DNA of 64,000 nt. It comes from Hyposmocoma kahamanoa. Its lineage: Eukaryota; Arthropoda; Insecta; Lepidoptera; Cosmopterigidae. The stretch spans positions 6,208,337-6,272,336 of the forward strand of contig NW_020653200.1 of the NCBI RefSeq assembly GCF_003589595.1, in the 5' to 3' direction. This document shows positions 34,206 through 47,900 of this stretch, piece after piece. Position 1 is the first letter of the stretch; the number at the start of each line of letters is the position of its first letter. Under the pieces are notes generated by a model that made no database searches, was not told where the DNA came from, and was given only the letters and a program-made list of their open reading frames with translations. The position numbers and the translations under genes were made by a program.

Positions 34206-35365
34206 ATAGCACCTTTTGGGTTGAGTGTTGTCTGGATTGTTTAGTAGGGAGTGTTTTATACTAATGTTCTTTTTATATCATTCTATTATTTTATTGTTAC
34301 AACCTTTTCGTTTCTACTTGTAAATAAATTATGTGCACCGAGCCTTTTCTTCTTTTCGCTAAGACTCGGCTAGCTAGATACCAGCCCGTTATACCAAGTA
34401 CCAAGTGCGCAATAATACTTACATAGGTACACGGCTAAAAATATTTAATTTTGGTCGACGTAGTTGTTATGTGACGTTAATAAAAAATAGCTGATAATTT
34501 CCAACTTAGTTTTAGTAAATTTATTTGGACCTCATATGTACATATGTATTATATAGTGTAAAAGAAAATTAAAAAACAAGTTTTCAAACACTTTATTACA
34601 GGTTTTTAAAACAGTTTTAATAAAAAGTACTGTCAAACGCATACTAAGCTTTGTACTTGGTCTTTTGGACTGTCCCTATTATAAGTGAAATTACCTATAG
34701 TGAAATTTTAATATTAGATGAGATGTTGAGCATGCTGCTGCCTGTACGTAGGTACTCTATCAATGAACGATAACGATATGGACGATAACCCGATGGCTGG
34801 GCTACGAGATTTTCAACGTATAAGAGACTTTCATCACTTTTTTATGTTTTAGTATCTATCATCTACATATGAAAAAATGTTTGAAAATAAAATAAATCGA
34901 TAATTTGATACACAAACAAAAATATACTCAAGTTATAAGATATTGCGGACGGCGAGCAGGCCTACATATAAGAAAATGATAAGAGACTAGATCTTAGTAC
35001 TTTTTTAAGCTTTGTAGAATTAAAAGTAAACACTAAATTTTCCGTAAAATTATGTATAAAACATTATTTATTACACATTTACACAAATACAGCATGACTA
35101 TACATTACTATGAATTGAACTTGTTAAGAGGTTCTGTAGGTACAAATAGTTCAATAATGCTTTAGACAGGAAAGTATTTCTTAACAGTACGTATCAATTC
35201 TAATCTATCTAACTCTGCAACACAATGTAAAGGGAATCCGACAAATTTTAGAGTATTGGACGCTTTTTAACATTCCTTGCAGAACTTAACACCAAGTGTG
35301 TGTGTTATACATTGTTATTATGTGTAAATAATTATTTTATTGAAACGCTAGCAAAATTTATGGGG
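34206..35365. other. No gene seen upstream of sls
   Basis: AT-rich 1.1 kb between the LINE tail and the GC-rich sls upstream block. Regulatory sites may exist but none can be defended by eye. Confidence 0.6.
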
Positions 35366-35776
35366 TATATGCAGAATTAGGAGGAGCAAGCATGGATCAG
35401 GAGGCGAGAGGCGCGACGGGTGCTGGTGCGGCGGGGCGGTGTGCGGGAGTCGTTGGCTCGAAATAACCGGCGTATTTCGGTCGCGCCTCCCCCGCCTCCG
35501 CCGTCGCCCTCCCAGCACCAGCGCCGCCGGCGCAGCGCGCGATCTCAAGTCACCGCACTATCCGCTAACTATTCGCAATCGACCGACGTCTTGGTTGTTG
35601 GACTTGGGTTATAATGACTTGACTTCTGCTAAATGAACCCGTGGACTAGTATAAGTTTTTCGCAGTGGCGTATTTATTTCTTTTTGGGCGAACGCCGAAA
35701 TAACGATTGTAATACGATAAGGACCAATAGCGTCGAGTGAGAGTTTTATTGTGCGTTGTGCTGCGGTGGCGGCGTC
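35366..35776 (+). promoter_or_regulatory. Probable sls 5'UTR/promoter region with a uORF
   Basis: A GC- and CpG-rich block (about 35380-35570) stands out from the AT-rich surroundings and directly precedes the sls start codon. It contains ATGG at 35392 in a good context, opening a 24-codon ORF (MDQEARGATGAGAAGR...) that stops at 35466 before the sls ATG. This could act as an upstream ORF if the block is transcribed. No TATA box is obvious. Whether this is promoter, 5'UTR exon or both cannot be told from sequence. Confidence 0.45.
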
Positions 35777-35936
35777 ATGGAGAAGCAGTCGAGGTGGTCG
35801 GAGCAGCGCTCCGAGCAGCGCTCCGAGCAGCGCTCCGAGCAGCACACGGAGCGGCGCGAGCAAGTGGTGCAGCAAGAGGAGCGCGTGCAGCGTACTGAGC
35901 ATCACTACACGCGCCAAATGCTAACGCAGCAGCGAG
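35777..35936 (+). CDS. sls: sls coding exon 1: N-terminus with RSEQ tandem repeat
   Basis: This exon encodes residues 1-53, starting with MEKQSRWSEQ and continuing into three RSEQ units, then a Gln/Glu/Arg-rich stretch ending at QQR. The start was chosen because it is the first ATG in the frame that splices in phase 1 (GAG|GTCAGT) to the Ig-coding exon at 46389, and because ATGG follows cgtc, a reasonable insect start context. Upstream in-frame codons to 35756 hold no other ATG. The polar, Ig-free composition predicts a disordered leader. A tcgcag at 35660-35665 could be a 3' splice site of a 5'UTR intron. Transcription start is not visible. Confidence 0.82.
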
Positions 35937-38900
35937 GTCAGTTTTCTGCCCTAGCCAAACCATCATATTATTATCGTGCTTTCACACTTGCCCTTGATTA
36001 TACAAAATTTATTTAATGCTATAGCGAAATTATGCATATACCTACCGACTCATCATCTTAAGCCATCCTAAACTAAGGGCGCCTACAGGCCGCAGCACCG
36101 TTTCGACGCCGCGCGAGTGGCGCCTGGCCTGCGAGTGTCTTTGGTTTCTTCCTGGTGCGTAACTTTATTTGTGCATAGCGCTTTTCCTCGGAGCAAGATA
36201 TTGCGGCTATTCTGGGGCGCGCGTGGGCGCTGGCCAGCGAGTGCCCGCACCCGCGCCTGCGCCCGCGCCTGCCCGACAGGAATGCGCTCCCGCCACCTCT
36301 CTTATATTTTTCACACTTGTTTTTCTTTAAACACTTCTAGAAATGATCTCACTGTCTCCGTTCTACATAAATTATATACTATCTCTACATCAAAAATTAC
36401 GGGAGCGAATTGGATCTAAGTAAACAAAAGAGATGAGTCGAGCAAGGGGTGAGGATCATGTGTGGGCCTTGAGGGTTCCAGCTAAGACAATGTAGCCTTT
36501 ACATAAATTTCATATCAAAATATAACCACTAGCATTGTCGTGTTGTGTCTCCACTCATCTCTCCATTGAGGCTGCATTGCGAACTCAAGTTAAGAACTCG
36601 TTTACTTATAAGGCGCAAAGTCAAAACCTTACATGGAAACAGATCAAATATGCTTCCATTCAAGGATCTTTTTTATATGAAAGTTTTAAGAACTCAGAAA
36701 CTGGGACGAATCACGCTAAGACGGCGTCGACTGAATATGGATTTAATGAAGCAAATTAGAAATATTTAGTTACCGCAGTAAATAACCACTATGTATGTAA
36801 GCAAAATATAAAATCCAGCAAGTGCCTCTTGTAGTTGCAATTTATTGCAAATTTGTATAAAGGACACATGAAATAAAATCTGACTTTGAAAGAAAGTTTG
36901 AAATAGTAACAATATAGTACGATACTATCAGTAAATAATTTCACAAGTTCTAATACTAAATTCAAATTCTGTCAAAGAAAATAATAGAGATAAATCTATA
37001 GCAACGACAACAAATTTAGAATACACGTCTTAAGCAGTATGTTTATAAAGTTATAAGTGAGTTGCGGTCAAGTTGCGCCTGTCGGCTCTCACTACATTCG
37101 AGATTATCGTGATTACACAGCTCTACAATTCGTAATTTGTTCAAGTATTCATTGAGCATTCACTCCGTTTGAGTGTGTGCCTCAAGTATCTATATGTATA
37201 GAATGCAATTCTTGTTTGAAAAAGAAATGCTGCAACGATGTTGCAAATTCCAAAAGAAATCTTGAGTATTGGTTACGAAGTTAATGTGAATAGCTATTAT
37301 TAATTACAGCCGTATAGCTACATTGTTGAGGCAAGCAGAATAAGCCACATTGAGGGTCGACAGTTGTACAAACTAAGCCGCGCGTTTAACATCTTATTAT
37401 ATAAAATGGAAACTGTAAACACATGTAAACACTAGTCAGCATAGTATCAATTGACAAAAGTGACTCACACTCGACACACAGCGCGAGCGCCTGGAGGCGG
37501 CAGGCTCGATAGTGGAAACGAATGAGACAATTAGTTCGGTTAATGTTATTAAAAATATAGTATGATACTCTTGGGCTTAAATATCAAATTACAAGATGGT
37601 ATACATGTTGATCTTTCTCGTTATCTGTACGTATATATGATTTAAATTAAAGAAGGTGGGTTGGGATTAATTATAATAGACGTTTGGTAGCAGCATAACT
37701 TTTAAATGGGTTAAAAAATTGATTCGTGCTCATAATCTAGACGCAGCAAACGTAACAGGGCGTGGCGTTTGCAGTTTTTTCGCTGGAACGCGTTAATTAT
37801 ATCGCTTTTCTATTACGACGTATGACTGAGAACTGCAGAATAATAGCACTATTAGACTGTGATGCTAAAAACGTCGCGCAAAGTACCACAGACTAACGTT
37901 TCACTCTTTCTTCTTGATCGACGTTCAATAGACACTACAATTTAATGGCGAACCACATTCACTGTTTTTGTAATAATATGGAACACTGTAGTCGAGGGGA
38001 AATGGAAATGTGTGTTTTTATGAAAAGAAGTGTACATGCAATTTATAGGTTAGCATTTAACTGTTCTTACTGAGCTGAGCGAATTATTGTACCACTCTCC
38101 AATAAATCACTAATTTTACTGTTGTACTTTGTTCTTGTTTTAACATTTGTGTTCAGGTGTATTCATTGAGTGTATTGCAGTATTTTTTTTCAGTGGTACG
38201 TTGTAGGAAGTCTAGAAGATTAGGTACGTGGTAAGAAGTACCTCTAGACGAAAATGTACGGTGTCGAGGTGTGTGCAGGTGCCGGTTCCGTGTAACGTGC
38301 AGCTAGAGCGCGCACCATCGTTCATTATATTGTAATACGCCGCACTAACTGTAGAGCTTCGCGGTGCCTGCGCCCGCCCATCTTATCGCTAACTAGGAGA
38401 AATGTAACAACCTAATCTAGTGATTTGATTAGTGAGCGCTTACCGTACTTTGACAGACTGTTTATAATACGAGATTATTAAATGCAAGATGTTTGGGTTA
38501 CGGAGATAAAATATGTACTACTTTTAGCTACAGAAATAAACGTATGACGGTGCACAATTGGCAATCAGTCATTCATTGTTATGTTTTCGCTATCTTACAA
38601 TCGCGTCAAGTCGAAAGCGCGAGCCTAAACTTTCAACGTATGTTTAGCCTAATAAGAAATAACCGGAATCAAAAACTAAACTGACACAACAATAATATCG
38701 GGAAAGATGCAACGGAAATTATGAAGGAGTTGGTAATTTCTTTGCTTTTTGTTTCCACCTGTATGCAAAGTGCTCGTTTTGACAGAATAATAGGTACGTA
38801 ATAAATGGTATACGCATTCACTTTTACCTGCGTTATCTCCAAATTTATGATCGGAGTTCGTTGTTGCAGACGCACGAACGCACCGACACTTTCGCCTGTA

Positions 38901-41900
38901 CAATTACGCTTTCTTACGGCCGTGCGTTTTAATTCAATGTTATGATTATTTTCACATTACTCGTAGTTGTAAGAGGTTCAGGTTTTTTAATCTACTTATT
39001 AAAAAAGAGCTGCATATATTATGTCATCTGTGTAGCGGTTACTACATTCAATATATTTTTCATACGTAATCCAGAAACGCATAAAAAAATTATGAAAGAG
39101 AACAAATGCTTAAGTAATTCAAAAAGTACTGAGAGCTTGTGACTTATGTGGGACTATAGGGGACTAACAGTGGCGAAGAGTAGATACTTGAAGGTCAGCG
39201 ATGTAGAATATTCGCAACCAACTTAACAATTCAAGAAATTTTCTGTTTAATATCTGCCACGAAGTTGTAGAACTCTATTAGGCAACCATGGAAATCGTGT
39301 TAACAGTTGTAGACAGCAATCCATCCATGTACCTACATCGCTATAACCGATTCGACCGAATGTTTTGTGTCAGCGTAGCGCTGTGGGGAACCGTGCCGCG
39401 ACCTATAAATAATTAGGAAAGCAACACACCTCATGTGTTTCAATATTTGTTTTATTTTTACCCAACCACGACGAAATTTAATGCCTTGACCAATTTTGAC
39501 GAGGTCTATCAGATGTATTCTCAAATGCACAACAGGCGCTAGCTAAAATATAACATGGCGGATACTTGTTCACATGCTATGCAATCCGGAGCGAACGATT
39601 TTCTCTAATTGGATATAACAGCTCTACACAGCATTCCACATCACATTTAAGCAGTGATATCGATTTAAGCATCATAATTATTTCATCATACAAGTCAAAC
39701 GTAGTACTAAAATACTAGATCATCGTTTTTGTGATATGGTTTCTCGTATAGACACGACTTTTGAAACATTGTCATATGTCAACCAGCCGGTTATAAGTTT
39801 CCATAGTCAATGTTTGTTATCTAATTTGTAGCGTATCAAAATGATGTTAGTTCATGATCAGTGTAAGTAGTTTAGTAGTACTTCAATAACGAATATTACA
39901 TTAAAATTTCGATAATTTCTACTTAGATATGGATAGCAGACTTCGATCAGCTGTATAGATTTGTGCAAGTAGTGAATATCAGAGTTAATCGACGCATTCC
40001 ACCTGCGAGTACAGTCCCTGGCTTTATGCGGCTTTCTCTACCGTTACTGAGACTGCTCCATCGCCCGACTCACTTCACGACATGGACATCTCGGCATTAA
40101 GACTAGCGGTGTTCTCAATGCGACAATATTTATTGCCTCTCAGATTATAGATATTATCTTGAGCTTGCCATTGGCGAAATTCACGATTCTGCCAGTATAT
40201 ATATATATATATATATNNNNNNNNNNNNNNNNNNNNNNNNNNNNNNNNNNNNNNNNNNNNNNNNNNNNNNNNNNNNNNNNNNNNNNNNNNNNNNNNNNNN
40301 NNNNNNNNNNNNNNNNNNNNNNNNNNNNNNNNNNNNNNNNNNNNNNNNNNNNNNNNNNNNNNNNNNNNNNNNNNNNNNNNNNNNNNNNNNNNNNNNNNNN
40401 NNNNNNNNNNNNNNNNNNNNNNNNNNNNNNNNNNNNNNNNNNNNNNNNNNNNNNNNNNNNNNNNNNNNNNNNNNNNNNNNNNNNNNNNNNNNNNNNNNNN
40501 NNNNNNNNNNNNNNNNNNNNNNNNNNNNNNNNNNNNNNNNNNNNNNNNNNNNNNNNNNNNNNNNNNNNNNNNNNNNNNNNNNNNNNNNNNNNNNNNNNNN
40601 NNNNNNNNNNNNNNNNACTGATAAAAGTAATTATTGTACATAGCTTAGCTTATACGTAATTTAACAACACAGAAAGTTGCTTTTGTATGCAGTTGCCACA
40701 CAAAGAGGAAAATAAGACTCCATAAACTGGTCTATACAACCTAGTCTAGGGGGCTATCCACAATTGTAATTTTCTATGAGAATTTTTTTTACTATAAAGC
40801 CATGAAATGTAGTGCATAAGTACGCAATTTTAGAACGCTTATTAAACATTCTTTACTTTTGATACTTACACATATCAGTATTCACATCGAGAAAAGTATA
40901 ATGTTCTCGTTGTTACTGGCGTACTTACCTACGCAATGAAAGCATATGTATATCGATTTCTCTGGTAATTAATATTGAGATGAAAATATGTAACGCACGC
41001 TCGAGCTTCTGCTTGTGTATACAAATTACTGGAAGACATTCTGATAGTATCTCATAAGTACAAGCCACTTATATGTCTTATCATAAAAAAATACTTAGAC
41101 ATCTTGTCATTCAAATTTTAATTGGAAGGCGTTATTACTATTATTTTTTTATTAGGTTTTTACAGGGCAATGTATTTAAATGATCTTTTCAAATTTGCAA
41201 AAGCAGCAGGCAAAAAATCAAAATGGTCATCTTTTTTAATGATTAATCCTCTTTCTCTGAGACAAAATAAATTGAATCAATCGTTATTTTAATCTGTTTT
41301 CAGTTCTGTAAAAAATGTTTCATATGTAAATTAATATTGATAGTTTTATGTTGGGCCACAAACTAAGACAAATGAGCATTAAAAATCAAAATTTAAATAG
41401 ATATTTTTAAAGCTAACTAAATGTAGGTTATGTATTTGTATACGAATATTATTTTAATTATACTATATTATTCAATCTGAAAACATGTTTGGAATCGCAA
41501 GCTAGTTGGCTTCTGCTTTTTCAAATACAAACTTTTTTTTGGTGGGAAAATCCTCCTAGGATACCTCTCCGCCGCGGGGGCAGCTGCTAAAACCCCATGG
41601 TGGCCTTTTCGAGTGCTCTATTGGGAGGGTTCCGGGTTCGACTTTGTGCACCGGAACTCCCCAGCACCTAGAAGGAGCTATGTCCTCCACCTCCCCTCCT
41701 CATGACGAAGCAGACCATACCGCAACGTCGTCCTCATCGCGGCTGCCAAGCTTATTGGCAAACGGAGCCTCCATTCCGGTCACCCTCATATACTAACCTA
41801 ACCTAATCTACTGAATGGAGGACGCCACCAGGCAACCAAGATTTATTAGGAGATCAATATCAAAAGTTATACTGGTTATAAAAGTCATCAATCGTTAAAA

Positions 41901-44900
41901 GAAAAGATCAATAAAAAAAAGAGGATCAAATATTATTTTTCAATACCAAATATTAGTTTAGTATAATAATAGTGTTACCTTCAATGCAGTTCCTTTATAA
42001 TTTATCCGTAGATCAAGTAATATAGATGGAACAATCTAGATATATATGAAACATAACAAAAATATCGTTTATTTAAAAAAAAGTGCACTTTACAATAGAT
42101 CAATTTTATTGTCTTTGATGATCAAATAATATTGTCCCTTTTTACGACTCTGGGCAGGTACTTTGCCATTTTGATCAATAGTCAAAATGATCATGTGTAA
42201 AACGAAAATATTACACATAAAACTTAACATGAAAACACTTTAAATTTGTTCACTGCTATAAATATAATGCTACATATTGCTCTATATAAGTTTTTCCTGA
42301 GAGTAATTATTCCACGTTAGCATGTAACTACATTTGAAAAAAGGAGAGGTGAAATAATCTAGACGAATTAGCTTCTGTAGCAAGATATTTAAAATTATTT
42401 TCAATAGCGCGCCTTTCGGTCTACTCTTTTCACACTTTGGTTAGATCCTTTTGTAAGTACCTACTCTTGTATAAAATTATATCGTTGATTGAATTCGGCC
42501 CGACACGTGTAAATTTTCATAATCCCGATTATACGTGTTTAGTTAGTGGGTTGGGTGGGTTGGGTTGTTGACGAAACAAAACTAAATTAATTACGGAACT
42601 TTTTTCTTTTATGCCCCATAATTACCCAGTCGCAATTATAGCTGATCATAAATTCATCGCTAGTTCGTTATAACAACGCCTGAACATAAGAACATGTGCA
42701 CCAAAAAAGGTTAATTAGTAATTTCTACACAAAAAGCGACACACAGATTTTTTATTACATTACATTTTAAAATTCCCATTAATATTAAAGTTTCCTAGTG
42801 TGTGTGGTTATAATAGTGGTACCATTTATAGCTACCCACTAATTGGTCAAAAGTGGATAATAAATGTATTAAATGTCAAATATTAGTGATTTTGCTATAT
42901 GCCTTGAAATTGGTTACGTCATAATGATTACTAAGCATTCCTGTTTTTATTACTAATTAAAACGTGTGTACGCTTAAAAACTCAATAGAACGTAATTTTA
43001 GTAAGAATGTAATAAATACTTACAATGAATAAAATTAAATGTAAATTATACATGTAATATTGGCAAAAAATGAAATTTTTTGAAAGTTAAATAAAATTCA
43101 TCTTCGTGTATTCGTAACATTTACTCGTAGAAATGCGAAAGTTACCATTAATTATGGTCACAAGAGCATGAATCAGTGAGGGCCACTGACCATATGGCGC
43201 GAGTTGCCACTGGGTCAAGACATGTGTGCAGGCACAGCCGTAGCCGTCGGCCGTCTGGCCTCTGTGGACTCACCGGACCGTGCTACCCGCTACAGACTTA
43301 CTACATTATAGGCCGCAAAAACCCACAACCTTTTTTCTGTCTCATATACACTTTAATGAGTTGTTTCATGAACTTCAATGTGAAGTCGATTAAGTTTTGT
43401 GTGAATTTCCAATCAAGCCTTGAAGTAATAAAAATTACTGATAGGATTTATTACTGTGACGCTGGCCAACCACTTCAATGATTGATTAATTTACCATCGA
43501 CTTCATTTACAGATGTTTCTGCCATAGATTCACATTGCACAAAAGACAGTTCTTCACATAGGTATTGATGATTTCTTATTAACGAACGAAGATGATACCT
43601 TGATGAAACGAATGACAAAAACTTGCACTACCTAAGTTATTTTATTAACTTGACTATACTGACTTAATTTATTTGGATGAAAATGATGTTAAATAATGAT
43701 ATTACAAACAGTAGAAATGATTGGTAAGCGTGATATGATGAAATGTAATAAATAAAGATAGGTATTTTGAATTTGGTCAACAAACATGTAACATTTTACA
43801 TGATTTCTGTATGATATTTCTGAACAAGGAATTTTATTTCACGTCTGTCGTAAGAAACAGTCTTATCGACAGAACTACTTGATCGTGATTTATTTATTTA
43901 TACGAAAAATGGCTAACGACGTGTAATTACTATGGTATAATAGAAATTGAACTCTTTATGTAATAAGGCCGCATTTGCCAAAATTACAGCTTTTCAGGAA
44001 AGAGGCTGAACGAAATTAGTCGATGACTTTCTTATGCTTAAATATTTTTTTATAATATCAAGTGACGGGACGACCAAGATCGTGCGCCTGATGGTAAGCT
44101 ACACGTTAAATAGGAGAGTTATAAAATTTCACTAATATATAATTTGTTTCATGCAACAACTGCATGTTATTTTTATAACTGTTAAGTGATAAAAGATTTA
44201 TTTAACCGAGGCTACGAAATTAAGTAACTTCTATTTTTTTCAAAAAAGATTAAGGATACTGCGCCTATGCACTGTAATAAAGGAAATAAATAGAATGTAA
44301 CGTCATTGATCGTAATAATGATGATAGAATAAATCCTGAAATATTAATAAACTTATGAATCAGTGTTCTTCAAAAGCTACAACAAATACGTAATATATCC
44401 GCGTTGAATCGGCAGCCAAGGGGTATTTCGTAACTTTTAAATAAACAGTTCGGCAACGTGGTTTGGTTCGCCGCCAACTAACTCATTGCCCCTTCGACTA
44501 GTATCGATCTATTTTCTTTCGTATGTAGGCTAATAATGATTTTGAATTTAGAAATATATATTCATGAGTATATTAAGCCGTTAAATTTTATAATTTTAAC
44601 AATAATAGTAAATAAGCATTTAGTGACGTACCAACAAATCTAAAACTTTGTGTATTATAATACACAAGTACGCATGGTAAATTAAAAAAACTGCTTTTTT
44701 CGTATAAATGTGTATTAGCAACTAAAACAGTTCTGGCGACCTATTTATTTGAGACTTATTTGGATAATAAAAATTACATTTATTTAATTTTTTAAATAGC
44801 TTCGCCTTTGACTGTACCCTTAACTTGCAATGCCAAAGATCTGTTATTCAAAGCAGGCCACCTCCGATAAAGTAGGGAATAGTTGGATTGCGAATTTGAA

Positions 44901-47900
44901 AAGCCGGGGACAATATTTTGAATCAAGTCTCGTGACCTTGACCCAAAAAAGTGACCTTGAAAGTTTATCGTACAAAACGTTGAGAACCGGTAAAGGATAA
45001 GAAATGCATAGGTAAAGAATGAACGTAGTTGTTAATTCTCTTGTTCTACGGTGATGTAAATACCTACACGAGTAATTGAAAAAAAAGAAGTAAAACAAGT
45101 TGACATACATGCATTAAAGTAAGTAATAAAATATACTTTTCAATAAAATATAATTTTATTTATACATTGATGAACCAAAAGCACAAAGCACCTAGAGATT
45201 CTTTCCTCGCTAAGGATTGCTCTAAGTATAATCCTGTTTGGTGCATGTGGCGACGGCAGTACCTATATGTACGAGTGCATCTAGGCAAAAACCGGTCTCA
45301 TCGGGCCTGCATTCCGATCAGGCGAACTTCGCAAAAAAAGACTATCAAACCTTAAATTTAATCGTAACTGAGAAAAAAGCGATACATTTTCGTTAAAGTA
45401 TCAAGGTATTAAATACGGTCTTGTTTGTAAATTGTTGGTACAATGATAGATTTCAATTGAGGATGCTTAATATCTTCTGAAATTCTATGAATATATGTAT
45501 TTACTATGTGCAACACAAAACAGTAAAAGTATTTATTTGAAATCTTATAATAAAATCATTATAAAAAACGCGCTGCGTTGTGTTATAACAAAATATTTAC
45601 CAAATAATGTCAACAGCAAACGCGTGACAGTAACAAAATCCGAGTGGTAATGCCGAAAATAACCACGAGAGAAGAGATCGGCAGCGCTAGCACGTCGCTG
45701 TGTGTTACTCACACTGCTCCCGCACCGCTGGAACGCACCTCCAGCTGCAAGCGCCAACTGGCGTCTGCATCGACTATTTCGAAATCTTTCTTGACGATGT
45801 CAGGAATGTCATGACCTTTATATCATGATTAAACAATTTTGTAATACATATTATACATTGTTGCATGTTTCCCCTTTTTTTTTGTTGCTCATTACGAATG
45901 TTCTAAAAAAGTGAGGTTTGACGTAATAGAATACGAATGCATTAATTTGTATGAGTATTCACGTCACATAAAGCATCACGATGACAATGATTACTATTGT
46001 TACTATTGAAAATTATTCTGTTACATATGAAAGGTAGAGAAAACATTAATATTCCAATAGTGTCGGGTGTAATTTCCCCGTGACAGTGTTATGATTATAA
46101 TATTTGCAGGCTGCAATTGCGATTTGTCGTCTATTTAGGTTTACAAATGTTTATCGTCGAACGAAGCCATTAGTGAACAAATTATGCTTGTCATTTTTGT
46201 ATTTTCTTACTAAGGTCTAGTTGAAATGAAACATAGATTATTTAATGTTAATTTGTTCACCAGCGACTTAGTCATATCGCCAATCTGAAAAGTCTTCACT
46301 AATTTATTAAAAGAACTACTTTTATAATTTCGTTCTAATATTTAGTTTAACCAGTAAAAATATTTAATTTTTATTTACTTTGTTGCAGTTGAGAGCTCAG
46401 CTGACCGCTTGCCCATCGCGTCGGGCAGACCTGGTGATCCCTCACCGCCGATATTCGAGCAAATCTTCAAAAATGCAAGGTTCGCGCAAGGCGGAAACGC
46501 TAAATTTGAGGGAAAACTTAGAGGTAACCCTACACCAGTCGTATCCTGGACAAGGAAAAAGGCGCCATTGGTGGAATGTAACAAATACAGTATGAGTTAC
46601 AACGAACAGACTGGTGATGTGTCGCTATTGATCAAGCAAATTGGTCCAGGTGACGAAGGTGAATACACATGCACAGCGCGGAACCAGTATGGTGAAGCGA
46701 TTTGCTCAGTGTATATTCAACCAGAGGGAGTGCCAGTGCCCGCACACCAGGCTTCACAGCAACAGAGCTATCGACATGTCAGCGAAAGCGTAGAACACAA
46801 ATCTTATGGCACACAGGGATATTCTACAGATCAATCCCGCCAAACACAGAATATTGCATACACAAATGGCTCCGACTTCTCTTCTATAGAAGATTTTAAA
46901 GTAGACACCTTCGAGTATAGGCTCTTGCGAGAAGTATCATTCAGAGAAACAATTACAAGGAGATACATCGGAGAATCCGATATACAACTCAACACCGAGG
47001 TCGACAAAAATCTTGGTCCAGTGTCACCACCTAAAATATCACAGAAGCCTAGGAACTCCAAATTGCAAGAAGGTGCCGATGCACAATTTCAGGTACAGTT
47101 GTCGGGCAATCCTAGACCGCGAGTTACGTGGTTTAAGAACGGGCAGAGGATAGTCAATTCGAACAAACACGAAATTATAACGACTCATAATCAAACGATA
47201 CTTAGGATAAGGAATACTCAAAAGTCTGATACTGGCCACTACACATTATTGGCAGAAAACCCCAATGGATGTATAGTTACATCGGCATATCTCGCCGTAG
47301 AATCCCCTCAAGAAACCTATGTACAGGATCAAAGATCACAATATGTTATAGATACTCAGGAAGTAGGGATCGACGAAAGAGTAGAAATTAGTGAAAAAGC
47401 TCTCGCTCCGCAATTTGTAAAGGTTTGCCAAGATCGAGATGTAACAGAAGGGAAAATGACGCGATTCGATTGCCGCGTTACTGGCAGACCTTATCCAGAA
47501 GTCACGTGGTTCATTAATGATAGACAAATACGAGACGATTATAATCATAAGATATTAGTGAACGAGTCCGGTAATCATGCACTTATGATTACAAACGTCG
47601 AACTCAGTGACAGTGGTGTGGTGACGTGTATCGCACGCAATAAAAGCGGCGAAGTGTCATTCCAGTGCCGACTGAATGTGATTGAAAAGGAACAGATGGT
47701 TGCCCCAAAATTTGTGGAACGTTTTAGCACCTTAAACGTACGCGAGGGCGAATCCGTTGTATTACGAGCACGAGCAGTCGGCACCCCTACACCCAGGATC
47801 ACTTGGCAGAAGGACGGCGTTCCTATTATACCCAATCCAGAGTTACGAATCAATACCGAGGGTGGGGCCTCGACGCTGGACATCCCGCGAGCCAAGGCGT

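Larger units (their letters stand above)
35937..46388 (+). other. sls intron 1 (10.45 kb)
   Basis: Begins GAG|GTCAGT and ends tttgttgcag. It holds a GC-rich block at about 36085-36300 with a possible 66-bp cassette exon, a possible enzyme-derived ORF remnant at 36535-36759, an (AT)n run beside a 400-N gap (40217-40616), a GC-rich element fragment at 41545-41825 and a short dispersed-repeat piece at 44047-44106. A second mildly GC-rich patch lies at 38260-38390. The stretches 36900-40200 and 41830-46380 otherwise show only AT-rich sequence without a supported gene. Large first introns of muscle genes often hold enhancers, but no specific site can be defended here. Confidence 0.8.

Noticed and set aside
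35348..35548. Arg/Pro-rich frames near 35.4-35.9 kb other than the sls start
   Set aside because: Composition follows the CpG-rich leader; only the frame from 35777 splices into Ig-coding sequence.
37482..37545. Possible extra sls exon (CGCGAGCGCCTGGAGGCGGC region)
   Set aside because: An AG precedes it, but in the phase required by exon 1 no usable donor appears before a stop.
39403..39412. CTATAAATAA, a match to the MEF2 muscle-factor consensus in sls intron 1
   Set aside because: Such matches are expected several times by chance in 10 kb of AT-rich DNA; nothing marks this one.
40075..40659. Open frames across the second N run
   Set aside because: Same artefact; the readable parts are (AT)n-derived.
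41600..41650. GGGTTCGACTT as a tRNA-like promoter
   Set aside because: B-box consensus is broken and no tRNA fold is evident.
43176..43481. 101-codon frame in intron 1
   Set aside because: Lacks any motif I know; GC-rich only at its start; no splice logic.
45545..45757. 70-codon minus-strand frame
   Set aside because: No recognisable motif, probably a repeat fragment or chance.
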